This document shows positions 33,590-42,838 of a stretch of 64,000 nt of DNA, in pieces. Every line of letters starts with the position of its first letter. Position 1 is the stretch's first letter. A program made the translations under genes and the position numbers. The stretch is from positions 5,022,001-5,086,000 of the forward strand of contig NZ_VFPP01000001.1 of the NCBI RefSeq assembly GCF_006716745.1, written 5' to 3'. The notes under the pieces are model-generated. The model searched no databases, was not told where the DNA came from, and saw only the letters and a list, made by a program, of their open reading frames with translations. The DNA comes from Saccharothrix saharensis (lineage in GTDB: Bacteria > Actinomycetota > Actinomycetes > Mycobacteriales > Pseudonocardiaceae).

Positions 33590-33834
33590 CCCTCGGGACG
33601 GTTCAGCACGCCGAGCAGGACGGCGTGCACCGCCTCGTGGTCCTTCTCGTCGGCCAGGCGGCACGACGCGCCGGTGACGGCGTACCACTCCTCCGCGCCC
33701 TCGTAGCGCACCAGCGCGCGCAGCTCGCCGTTGTCCAGCGTGGTGCGCAGCTCCAAGTCGCCGGTCACCACGCCGACTTCGTCGGTCATGACGCCGCCGG
33801 GTCCGGCCACGAACGCGGAAGACAGGTCAGCCAT
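33586..33834 (-). CDS. Small conserved hypothetical protein
   Basis: An 82-aa soluble protein, beta-rich in the middle (EVGVVTGDLELRTTLDNGELRALVRYEGAEEWYAVTG) and ending in a helix (HEAVHAVLLGVLNRPE). No recognised family, but the composition, sensible Glu/Asp/Gly content and position suggest a real gene. It is read leftward 6 bp downstream of the HNH nuclease gene and could be co-transcribed with it; a nuclease-linked small protein could be an inhibitor, which is pure speculation. Confidence 0.6.
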   Translation of the reverse strand: MADLSSAFVAGPGGVMTDEVGVVTGDLELRTTLDNGELRALVRYEGAEEWYAVTGASCRLADEKDHEAVHAVLLGVLNRPEG

Positions 33835-33840
33835 CGGTGG

Positions 33841-34500
33841 TCAGCACCTCCCGAGCATGCTCTGCAGTGCAGTCTTCTCCGCCGAGTTCACGCTCAAACC
33901 CCACTTGTACTTCGAGCGCGTCCACATCTTGGCGTACGTGCACCAGTAGGAGGTCAGCGGCGGCTTCCACAGCGCCGGGTCCTGGTCGCCCTTGGCCTGG
34001 TTGACGTTGTCGGTGACGGCGATGAGCTGCGGGCCGCCCAGGTCGTTGGCGAACGACTGCCGCCGCGACGTGGTCCACGACGACGCCCCGGAGCGCCACG
34101 CCTCGGCCAGCGGCACGACGTGGTCGATGTCCACGTCGGACGCCGCGCTCCACGTCGCCCCGTCGTAGGGGCTGTACCAGCGGCCGGAGGTGGCCGCGCA
34201 GGCGGAGTCGGTGACCACGTTCGTGCCGTCGCGCTTGAGGACCGTCTCCCGGGTGTTGCAGGCGCCCGAGACGGTGGTCCAGTGCGGGAACAGGTCCCGC
34301 GAGTAGCCGCTGGTGGAGCCCTCGGTCGCGACCCTCAGCGCGGCCAGCTCCGCGAGCGCGGTGCTGGTGCTCGGGATGCTCGGCGGCGTCGCCTGGGCGG
34401 GGGTGACCAGGCCGACTGCCAGCACACCAGCCAGGAGCAGGGAAAAAGCCGGAAGTCGCAGTGCTGCGGTGAACCGTGCGGTTTTGTTGACCGTTGACAT
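33841..34500 (-). CDS. Secreted HNH nuclease-like protein (DUF1524 group)
   Basis: A 219-aa exported protein: signal peptide about residues 1-37 (ALRLPAFSLLLAGVLAVGLVTPAQA), then the nuclease core with SGYSRDLFPHWTTVSGACNTRETVLKRDG, the catalytic DIDHVVPLAEAWRSGA (about 122-137, HNH-type His) and NDLGGPQLIAVTDNVNQAKGDQDPALWKPP (about 153-181, Asn). Family members are secreted DNases of actinobacteria (GmrSD C-terminal/DUF1524-like). Four cysteines fit two disulphides. The hairpin at 34501-34535 buries its Shine-Dalgarno. Confidence 0.87.
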   Translation of the reverse strand: MSTVNKTARFTAALRLPAFSLLLAGVLAVGLVTPAQATPPSIPSTSTALAELAALRVATEGSTSGYSRDLFPHWTTVSGACNTRETVLKRDGTNVVTDSACAATSGRWYSPYDGATWSAASDVDIDHVVPLAEAWRSGASSWTTSRRQSFANDLGGPQLIAVTDNVNQAKGDQDPALWKPPLTSYWCTYAKMWTRSKYKWGLSVNSAEKTALQSMLGRC

Positions 34501-34535
34501 AATTCCGACCTTCCTAGTTGGAAGCTGTCGGAATT
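34501..34535 (-). promoter_or_regulatory. Nested hairpin sequestering the nuclease gene's Shine-Dalgarno
   Basis: On the minus strand the 35 bases before the ATG form 9-bp outer (AATTCCGAC/GTCGGAATT) and 5-bp inner (CTTCC/GGAAG) perfect arms around a 5-base loop, with a 2-base bulge. The only Shine-Dalgarno candidate, GGAAGG, lies in the 3' arm 8 bases before the ATG. If formed in mRNA, it would block ribosome binding; alternatively the inverted repeat is a protein operator. Confidence 0.75.
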
Positions 34536-34608
34536 ACCTTGGGTCAATTCTCCTTCCGTTACAACGCTTTCGAGTGACGCCTGAATGGCGCGCGGGAAAA
34601 ATCCTCCG

Positions 34609-36667
<2,059 letters not shown>

Positions 36668-36681
36668 CACCCCGGATCGAC

Positions 36682-36722
36682 AATGCCTCCGGCACCGACG
36701 CAATCGGTGCCGGAGGCATTTT
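36682..36722 (+). terminator. Intrinsic terminator after purA
   Basis: Perfect 17-bp stem AATGCCTCCGGCACCGA (36682-36698) with TCGGTGCCGGAGGCATT (36704-36720), 5-base loop CGCAA and following TT. It starts 15 bp after the purA stop. Confidence 0.92.
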
Positions 36723-36738
36723 CACAATTCGGGAGGCG

Positions 36739-36767
36739 TTGACTGCTTCCGGTCGGATATCGACACT
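36739..36767 (+). promoter_or_regulatory. Possible sigma-70-type promoter of the ssu operon
   Basis: TTGACT (36739-36744), 17 bp, then GACACT (36762-36767); the -35 is near consensus, the -10 is weak. It would initiate about 45 bp before the ssuC GTG start. Confidence 0.45.
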
Positions 36768-36818
36768 GTGACTCGCTGATCAGCGCGTCCCTGTTCCGAA
36801 ATCCGCTGGGAGAAATCC

Positions 36819-37643
36819 GTGTCGGTTTCCACCGCGGGTGTTGTCGCGCGTCCCGAATCCGTGGTGCCCGCGCGTGCGCCCGCAGCAAAACAACGCAAGT
36901 GGCCCGATCTGCGCCGCTGGCTGAGCCCCGTCGGGCTGGTCGTGCTGTGGCAGGTCGCGAGCAGCACGGGCGTGCTGCCGCCGGACAAGCTCGCGTCGCC
37001 GGTGACCGTGTTCCGGTCCGCGTACGAGCTGGTCGCGAACGGGCAGCTGGTGGAGGCGTTCCTGGTGTCGGCCGGCCGGGTCGCGGTCGGGTTCGCCCTC
37101 GGAGCGGTCGTCGGTGGGGCGCTGGGCCTGGCGTCCGGGCTGTCCCGGTGGGGTGAACGGCTGCTCGACCCGCCGGTGCAGATGCTGCGCACGTTGCCGC
37201 ACCTGGGCCTGATCCCGCTGTTCATCCTGTGGTTCGGCATCGGCGAGGAGCCGAAGCTCGCACTGGTCGCGGCGGGTGTCGCGTTCCCGCTGTACCTCAA
37301 CCTGCACTCGGGCATCCGGCAGACCGACCCGGCGCTGCTGGAGGCCGCACGCGTCCTCGGCTACACGAGGTTCGAGCGGATCGCGCACGTCGTGCTGCCG
37401 TCGGCGGTGCCGCAGACGCTGGTCGGGCTGCGGATCGCGCTCGGCACGGCGTGGTTGTCGCTGATCGTGGGCGAGCAGATCAACGCGGACGCGGGCATCG
37501 GCTACCTGATCAACAACGCCCGCGAGTTCCTGCGCACCGACGTCGTCGTGGTCGGCCTGCTGGTCTACGCGCTGCTCGGGCTGACCACGGACGCCCTGGT
37601 GCGCGCGCTGGAGAGGAGGGTGCTGCGGTGGCGGGCGCGGTGA
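36819..37643 (+). CDS. ssuC: ABC transporter permease (aliphatic sulfonate, SsuC-like)
   Basis: A 274-aa inner-membrane permease of the nitrate/sulfonate/taurine ABC group (BPD_transp_1). After a 35-residue basic N-tail there are six membrane helices; the EAA loop EAARVLGYTRFERIAHVVLPSAVPQTLVGLRIALGTAWLSLIVGEQ (about residues 177-222) contacts the ATPase, and the GIGYLINNAREFLRTD ending is typical. It starts the operon ssuCBAD, with ssuB overlapping by 16 bp. Order differs from E. coli ssuEADCB. Confidence 0.85.
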   Translation: MSVSTAGVVARPESVVPARAPAAKQRKWPDLRRWLSPVGLVVLWQVASSTGVLPPDKLASPVTVFRSAYELVANGQLVEAFLVSAGRVAVGFALGAVVGGALGLASGLSRWGERLLDPPVQMLRTLPHLGLIPLFILWFGIGEEPKLALVAAGVAFPLYLNLHSGIRQTDPALLEAARVLGYTRFERIAHVVLPSAVPQTLVGLRIALGTAWLSLIVGEQINADAGIGYLINNAREFLRTDVVVVGLLVYALLGLTTDALVRALERRVLRWRAR

Positions 37644-38329
37644 GGATCCGGGGGCTGGTCAAGGACTTCGGGCCGCGGCGGGTGCTGGCCGGGCTGGACC
37701 TCGACGTGGCGGACGGCGAGTTCGTGGCGCTGCTGGGGCGCAGCGGGTGCGGCAAGTCGACGTTGCTGAGGATCCTGGCCGGGCTCGACCCGGACGTCGA
37801 GGGGACGTTCACGGTGCCCGAACGGGTGTCCGTCGCGTTCCAGCAGCCGCGGCTGCTGCCGTGGCGGCGGGTGTGGCGCAACATCACGCTCGGGCTGCGC
37901 GGCGTCGACGGCCGTGAGGTCGCGGAGCGGGCCTTGGCGGAGGTGCGGCTCGCCGATCACGCCGACGCGTGGCCGTTGACGTTGTCCGGCGGCGAGGCGC
38001 AGCGCGTGTCGTTGGCGCGGGCGCTGGTGCGCGAGCCGGAACTGCTGCTGCTGGACGAGCCGTTCGGCGCGCTGGACGCGTTGACCCGGCTGGCCATGCA
38101 CCACCTGGTGGAGCAGCTGTGGCGGGAGCACCGGCCCGCCGTGCTGTTCGTGACCCACGACGTGGACGAGGCACTGCTGCTGGCCGACCGCGTCGTGGTG
38201 CTGGACGAAGGTCGGATCGTGGCCGAGCACCGCGTCGACCTGCCGCGACCGCGCCGCCGCGCGTCGTTCGCGGACCTGCGCTCGCACGTGCTGTCGAACC
38301 TGGGGGTGGACGATGTCGAAGCTGCTTAG
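37628..38329 (+). CDS. ssuB: ABC transporter ATP-binding protein (SsuB-like)
   Basis: A 233-aa cytosolic ATPase of the sulfonate/nitrate uptake class. Walker A GRSGCGKST (about residues 37-45), Q-loop FQQPRLLPW (about 80), signature LSGGEAQRVSLARAL (about 121-135), Walker B LLLLDEPFGALD (about 140-151) and H-loop FVTHDVDEA (about 173-181). The GTG at 37628 lies 7 bp after GAGGAGGG, a strong RBS inside the ssuC 3' end, so it is preferred over the GTG at 37640. Its 3' end overlaps ssuA by 17 bp. Confidence 0.9.
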   Translation: MAGAVRIRGLVKDFGPRRVLAGLDLDVADGEFVALLGRSGCGKSTLLRILAGLDPDVEGTFTVPERVSVAFQQPRLLPWRRVWRNITLGLRGVDGREVAERALAEVRLADHADAWPLTLSGGEAQRVSLARALVREPELLLLDEPFGALDALTRLAMHHLVEQLWREHRPAVLFVTHDVDEALLLADRVVVLDEGRIVAEHRVDLPRPRRRASFADLRSHVLSNLGVDDVEAA

Positions 38330-39263
38330 CGCGGTCGCGGTCGCGGTGCTGGTGCTGGCGGGCTGCGGCACGGCCGGGTCGTCCGACGGCCCGGTGGTGC
38401 TCAAGGTGGGCGACCAGAAGGGCGGCTCGAAGGCGCTGCTGACGGCCGCCGGCCTGCTGGACGACTTCCCCTACCCGATCGAGTGGTCCACGTTCACGTC
38501 CGGACCGCCGTTGCTGGAGGCCGCGTCCGCGGGCGCGATCGACGTCGGCGGGGTCGGCAACACACCGCCGATCTTCGCCGCGGCGGCGAACGCCAAGATC
38601 GCCGCGGTGTACTCGGCGAAGGGCAACGTGGAGAGCGACGCCCTGCTCGTGCCCGCCGACTCGGCGTTGCGGGCGGTGCCGGACCTCGAGGGGCGCAGCA
38701 TCGCGGTGGCCAAGGGCAGTTCCGCGCACGGCCAGGTGCTGCTGACCCTCGCCGCGGCCGGGCTGACGACCAGGGACGTGACGCTGAACTTCCTGCAGCC
38801 GTCGGACGCGTACTCGGCGTTCACGCAGAAGCGCGTGGACGCGTGGGCGGTCTGGGACCCCTACACGGCACAGGCGCAGCAGGAGGCGGGCGCGCGGGTG
38901 CTGACCGACGGGCGCGGCAAGTCCAACGGCTACACGTTCCAGGTGGCCGGGCGGGCGGCGCTGGACTCGCCGGGCAAGAGCGCCGCGGTCGGGGAGTTCG
39001 TGAAGCGGATCGGGCAGGCGCAGCGGTGGGCCGACACGCACCGCGAGGAGTGGGCGCGCGTGTGGGCGGCGGAGACCGGGTTGAAGCTCGAGGTGGCGCG
39101 CGCGGCCGTGGAGCGCGGCGGTGACCTGCCCGTGCCGCTGGACGACGCGGTGATCGCGTCCGAGCAGGAGTTGGCCGACGCGTTCACCGCGGACGGCGCG
39201 CTGCCCGGCAAGGTGGACTTCCGGAAGTTCGTGGACACCCGTTTCCAAGGGGAGCTGTCGTGA
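38313..39263 (+). CDS. ssuA: Sulfonate ABC transporter substrate-binding lipoprotein (SsuA-like)
   Basis: A 316-aa lipoprotein: signal MSKLLSAVAVAVLVLAGC with lipobox LAGC (Cys at 18), then a type II periplasmic-binding fold (KVGDQKGGSKALLTAAGLL... IDVGGVGNTPPIFAAAANA... DAWAVWDPYTAQAQQE). The AIDVGGVGNTPPIFA and WDPYTA patterns are typical of sulfonate/nitrate/taurine receptors. Attached to the outer face of the membrane, it delivers the ligand to SsuBC. It overlaps ssuD by 4 bp. Confidence 0.87.
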   Translation: MSKLLSAVAVAVLVLAGCGTAGSSDGPVVLKVGDQKGGSKALLTAAGLLDDFPYPIEWSTFTSGPPLLEAASAGAIDVGGVGNTPPIFAAAANAKIAAVYSAKGNVESDALLVPADSALRAVPDLEGRSIAVAKGSSAHGQVLLTLAAAGLTTRDVTLNFLQPSDAYSAFTQKRVDAWAVWDPYTAQAQQEAGARVLTDGRGKSNGYTFQVAGRAALDSPGKSAAVGEFVKRIGQAQRWADTHREEWARVWAAETGLKLEVARAAVERGGDLPVPLDDAVIASEQELADAFTADGALPGKVDFRKFVDTRFQGELS

Positions 39264-40462
39264 CCGTCGTGCCGCACTGGTTCCTGCCCACCTCCGGCGA
39301 CGGGCGGACCGTCGTGGAGCGCTTCCACGCCAACCGGTCGCTCGGCGCGGCCGCGTCGCGCGAGCCGGACATCGACTACCTGGCCCAGGTCGCGCGGGCG
39401 GCCGAGCACAACGGGTTCGCGGGCGTGCTGACGCCGACCGGCACGTGGTGCGAGGACGCGTGGCTGACCACGGCGGCGCTGCTGGCGCGCACGTCGACGC
39501 TGAAGTTCCTGGTGGCGTTCCGGCCGGGCGTGATCTCGCCGACGCTGGCCGCGCAGATGGCCGCGACCTACCAGCGGATCTCGCGCGGTCGGCTGCTGCT
39601 GAACGTGGTGACCGGCGGGGACGAGGTGGAGCAGCGCCGGTTCGGCGACTGGCTCGACCACGACCAGCGGTACGCGCGGACCGACGAGTTCCTGCACGTG
39701 GTGCGGGCGGTGTGGTCGGGGCGGCCGGTCGACTTCACCGGTGAGCACTACCGGGTGTCGGGTGCGACGCTGTCGGCCGCGCCGGACCCGGTGCCGCCGA
39801 TCTACTTCGGCGGGTCGTCGGACGCGGCGCTGCCGGTCGCGGCGCGGCGGGCCGACGTGTACCTGACGTGGGGCGAACCGCCGGCGCAGGTGGCGGAGAA
39901 GATCGGCCGGGTGCGGGCGCTCGCGGGTGACCGGCCGATCCGGTTCGGCGTGCGGCTGCACACGATCAGCCGTGACACGTCGGCCGAGGCGTGGCGCGAG
40001 GCGGAGAAGCTCCTGGAGGCGCTGGACCCGGCGCAGGTGGCCAAGGCGCAGGAGCAGCTGCGGACGTCGCAGTCGGTGGGGCAGCAGCGGATGGTGGCGC
40101 TGCACGGCGGCGACCTCAGCCGGGGCGTGCGCGGCCTGGAGGTCCACCCCGGGCTGTGGGCGGGCATCGGCCTGGTGCGCGGCGGCGCGGGCACGGCGCT
40201 GGTCGGCAGCCACGAGGAGGTGGCGGACCTGATCGGGGAGTACCACGCGCTCGGCGTGGAGGAGTTCGTGCTCTCCGGCCACCCGCACCTGGAGGAGGCC
40301 TACTGGTTCGGCGAGGGCGTCCTCCCGATCCTGGCGCGGCGCGGCCTGCTGGCCGGTTCACCGGCCCTCGACGGCCCGGAACTGTCGGACCCCGTCGGTA
40401 GAATCGCAGCAAGGGTTCCCCTTGGCGGGGACCCGCGCGAAGCCGTTCACGGCGGGTCCTGA
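39260..40462 (+). CDS. ssuD: FMNH2-dependent alkanesulfonate monooxygenase (SsuD-like)
   Basis: A 400-aa luciferase-type TIM-barrel enzyme that desulfonates alkanesulfonates to aldehyde and sulfite in the cytosol. Fingerprint segments: LTPTGTWCEDAWLTTAALL (about residues 57-75), KFLVAFRPGVISPTLAAQMAATYQRIS (about 82-108), LLNVVTGGDEVEQRRFGDWLDHDQRY (about 115-140), IYFGGSSDAALPVAARRADVYLTWGE (about 176-201). E. coli SsuD has 381 residues; the extra C-terminal tail (about residues 376-400) is encoded over a palindrome-family element. No SsuE flavin reductase gene is adjacent, so FMNH2 must come from another source. Confidence 0.88.
   Translation: MTVVPHWFLPTSGDGRTVVERFHANRSLGAAASREPDIDYLAQVARAAEHNGFAGVLTPTGTWCEDAWLTTAALLARTSTLKFLVAFRPGVISPTLAAQMAATYQRISRGRLLLNVVTGGDEVEQRRFGDWLDHDQRYARTDEFLHVVRAVWSGRPVDFTGEHYRVSGATLSAAPDPVPPIYFGGSSDAALPVAARRADVYLTWGEPPAQVAEKIGRVRALAGDRPIRFGVRLHTISRDTSAEAWREAEKLLEALDPAQVAKAQEQLRTSQSVGQQRMVALHGGDLSRGVRGLEVHPGLWAGIGLVRGGAGTALVGSHEEVADLIGEYHALGVEEFVLSGHPHLEEAYWFGEGVLPILARRGLLAGSPALDGPELSDPVGRIAARVPLGGDPREAVHGGS
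40411..40438. repeat. Degenerate CAGGGG palindrome family member inside ssuD
   Basis: AAGGGTTCCCC (40411-40421) and GGGGACCC (40427-40434) around TTGGC: resembles 23993-24021 with the outer arms decayed. Encodes the RVPLGGDP stretch of the SsuD tail. Confidence 0.5.
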
Positions 40463-40499
40463 TCACCGGGGACGTCCGGCCGCGCGAGAGGTTCGGGCG

Positions 40500-41555
40500 T
40501 CCCCGACGATCAGGTCGTCGATGGGGCCGGGACACCGCCTCGGGTTCCGGTTCGGAATCCCGGACGGCCGCCACGACGCCGAGCACGACCACTCCCAAGG
40601 CCTCCCGGAGAGCTTCGAGCGGAGTGGTGAAGTCGGCTTCCCCGTGCTTCTTCTCCACCGGTCGCGCGTGGTCGTACTCCGTCAGCTTCGCGACGTCGTG
40701 GACGACGTCGTCCGCACAGCCGGTCACGTCGACGCTCAGGTTCATCCGGCGCATCAGCGCGGCGGACCGGGCGTCGAAGATCCACCACGGCTCCGGCCGG
40801 TCCTCGCGGTTCTTGCCCAACCCCTGCATGACGAGGTCGGAAACGGCGTGGTCCACACCCGGCACCAGGTCCGTCGGAGGGATTGCCTCCCCCTTCTCGG
40901 GCCAGTGGAACGACCCCGCGACGTTCTTCCCCTGGTTCGGCGGCTGTCCGGCCGGCACGTGGTAAATCGTGGCGCAGAGCCGGTGGACGCCCGTGGTCAC
41001 GTCGTTCCACTGCTCGGGGGGAGTGTGGTGCGCCCGGACGGTGCGGGAGCGGGTGATGGCCTCCACGACCCGTGCCAAGCCGAGTCGGCGACTTCGACCC
41101 TGCCCGAGGTCGCACACAAGGTGTTCTGCGGCTTCGAGTCCCGGTGCAGGACGCCGATCTTGTGCGCCTCGCTGAGCGCTTCAGTGGCTTCGGGAGCGAT
41201 GTAGAGGCCGAGGCGCTGCCGCGTGGCGGCGTCCACCCGGAGGCTGTGCTCCGAGATCCACTCAGCCACGTCGCAGCCGTCGACGTGCTCCATGACGACG
41301 GCCGGGCCGCGGTGGAGACCGCTGCCGACGTCGAGGAGATCGAGCACGGCGACGACCCGGGGGTGGCCCAGGAGCTTTCCGCCGGTCCTGGCTTCGTCCC
41401 CCAGGATCTCGGCCGCTCCCGGGGTCCCGCGCAGCTGCCGCTCTCCGACGACCCCGAGCGCGACTCGTCGGTCCATCAGCGTGTCGTCGGCGATGAGCGT
41501 CTCGATGGCCACACCGGGAGGTTGGAGGTCGGGGCCGATCGGTCGTCGGCCCGGA
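40500..41555 (-). pseudogene. Decayed, 5'-truncated Ser/Thr protein kinase with frameshift in DFG
   Basis: Minus-strand frames read as a Hanks-type kinase in two pieces. First piece (frame ending near 41080): VALGVV where VAxK is expected, DEAR (alpha-C Glu), VVMEHVDGCDVAEWI, and HRDSKPQN catalytic loop. At 41083-41084 GACTCGGCTTG lacks one T relative to GACTTCGGCTTG, the code for DFGL; the second piece continues in another frame with GLARVVEAITRSRTVR, PEQW (activation-loop end), DVTTGVHRLCATIYH, and NREDRPEPW. The glycine loop is lost and the 5' end runs into the terminator at 41556. A VALG in place of the catalytic Lys shows decay independent of the frameshift. The 3' limit is uncertain. 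Confidence 0.75.
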
Positions 41556-41598
41556 CGATGAGGTCCGGCCGGGTCGTAACCCCGGCCGAACCTCATCG
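41556..41598 (-). terminator. Long hairpin after the glycerophosphodiesterase gene
   Basis: CGATGAGGTCCGGCCGGG (41556-41573) and CCCGGCCGAACCTCATCG (41581-41598), 17 of 18 pairs, 7-base loop; 8 bp beyond the stop at 41607. No T-tract follows. Confidence 0.8.
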
Positions 41599-41606
41599 GG
41601 TGCGGG

Positions 41607-42713
41607 TCAGCGGCTGTTGCGGGCTTCCACGGCCGTGTCGGGGTTGTCGGCGAACACGCCGTCCAGCCCGGTCGCGTAGAACTTCGCGTACTCGCCGAAC
41701 GCGTCGCCGTACGCGGCCGGGTCGGTGGACGTGCGGAAGTCCGCCGGCAGGAACGTGTTCTCGTTGCGGAACGTCCACGCGTGCACGATCAGGCCGCGGG
41801 TGTGGGCGTCGCGCACCAGGGTGGTCGGCTCGCGCAGGAAACCCGCCGCGTCACGCGGGATGATCCGGTCCTTCGCCGCGCCGACGCCGTGGGCGTACGT
41901 GCGGATCTCGCGCAGCCCCTCCGGCGTCACGAGGTCGCTGTAGGTGCGCTTGTCGCCCGCCTTGACGAAGTCGTACGGCGCGCCCGACGAGTTGACCAGC
42001 TGCACCAGCGGCACCCGCAGCTTCCCCTTGAGCTGCTTGAGGTTCGCCACCTCGAACGACTGCACGTACACCTTCGCGCCGTGCCGGTTCAGGCCCGCCC
42101 GGGTCAGCACGTCGACCAGGCGCGGCTCCAGCGGCAGGCCGATGTCCTGGAAGTACGTCGGGTGCTTGGTCTCCGGGTACAGGCCGATGTCGCGGCCCAG
42201 CTCGCGGCTCAGCCGGCGGGACAGGTCGATGACCTCCTCCAGCGTCGGCACCTCGAACCGGCCGTCGTAGAGGGTGTTGCGCGGCCGCACCTCCGGGATG
42301 CGCTCCCCGGCCCGCAGGGTCTTCAGCTCGGCCAGCGTGAAGTCCTCGGTGAACCAGCCGGTGACCGACGCGCCGTCGATGACCTTGGTGGTCCGGCGCC
42401 CGGCGAACTCCGGCTTCGTCGAGACGTCCGTGGTGCCGCCGATCTCGTTCTCGTGCCGGGCGACCAGCTTGCCGTCCTTGGTCACCACCAGGTCCGGCTC
42501 GATGTAGTCGGCACCCATCCGCGCGGCCAGCTCGTACGCGGCCAGCGTGTGCTCCGGCCGGTAGCCCGACGCCCCGCGGTGGCCGATCACCAGCGGGCCC
42601 CTGCGGGGTGACGCCACCTCCGCGTCACCGCTCGCCGACGCCGAGGGCAGCACCACCGCCCCCGCCACCGCGAGCGCCGCGAGCGCCGCCCCCACGATCC
42701 TCGTCCGCACCAT
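41607..42713 (-). CDS. Exported glycerophosphodiester phosphodiesterase
   Basis: A 368-aa secreted GlpQ-type enzyme releasing sn-glycerol-3-phosphate from lipid head-group debris or teichoic acids. Signal peptide residues 1-28 (VGAALAALAVAGAVVLPSASA). Catalytic-barrel motifs: VIGHRGASGYRPEHTLAAYELAARMGADYIEPDLVVTKDGKLVARHE (about residues 42-88, His pair and Glu/Asp metal ligands) and, near the end, GLIVHAWTFRNENTFLP and GLDGVFADNPDTAV. ATG 42713 is preferred over 42734 by a good RBS (GAGGAGGT). The terminator hairpin follows the stop. Confidence 0.92.
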   Translation of the reverse strand: MVRTRIVGAALAALAVAGAVVLPSASASGDAEVASPRRGPLVIGHRGASGYRPEHTLAAYELAARMGADYIEPDLVVTKDGKLVARHENEIGGTTDVSTKPEFAGRRTTKVIDGASVTGWFTEDFTLAELKTLRAGERIPEVRPRNTLYDGRFEVPTLEEVIDLSRRLSRELGRDIGLYPETKHPTYFQDIGLPLEPRLVDVLTRAGLNRHGAKVYVQSFEVANLKQLKGKLRVPLVQLVNSSGAPYDFVKAGDKRTYSDLVTPEGLREIRTYAHGVGAAKDRIIPRDAAGFLREPTTLVRDAHTRGLIVHAWTFRNENTFLPADFRTSTDPAAYGDAFGEYAKFYATGLDGVFADNPDTAVEARNSR

Positions 42714-42838
42714 CGCCGACCTCCTCGACTCCACCTCTGACGCGCGGCAGCCTCGTCGCGCACCGCGACGTCCCGGTCACGCTAGGGCGAAGTGCAGGAC
42801 ACGTCACGGTGAACGCGTGGTGGGCGCTTCGGGTGTCG

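Noticed and set aside
40463-41204. Plus-strand frames opposite the kinase relic.
   Set aside because: Compositional mirror of the minus-strand kinase sequence; no recognisable domain.
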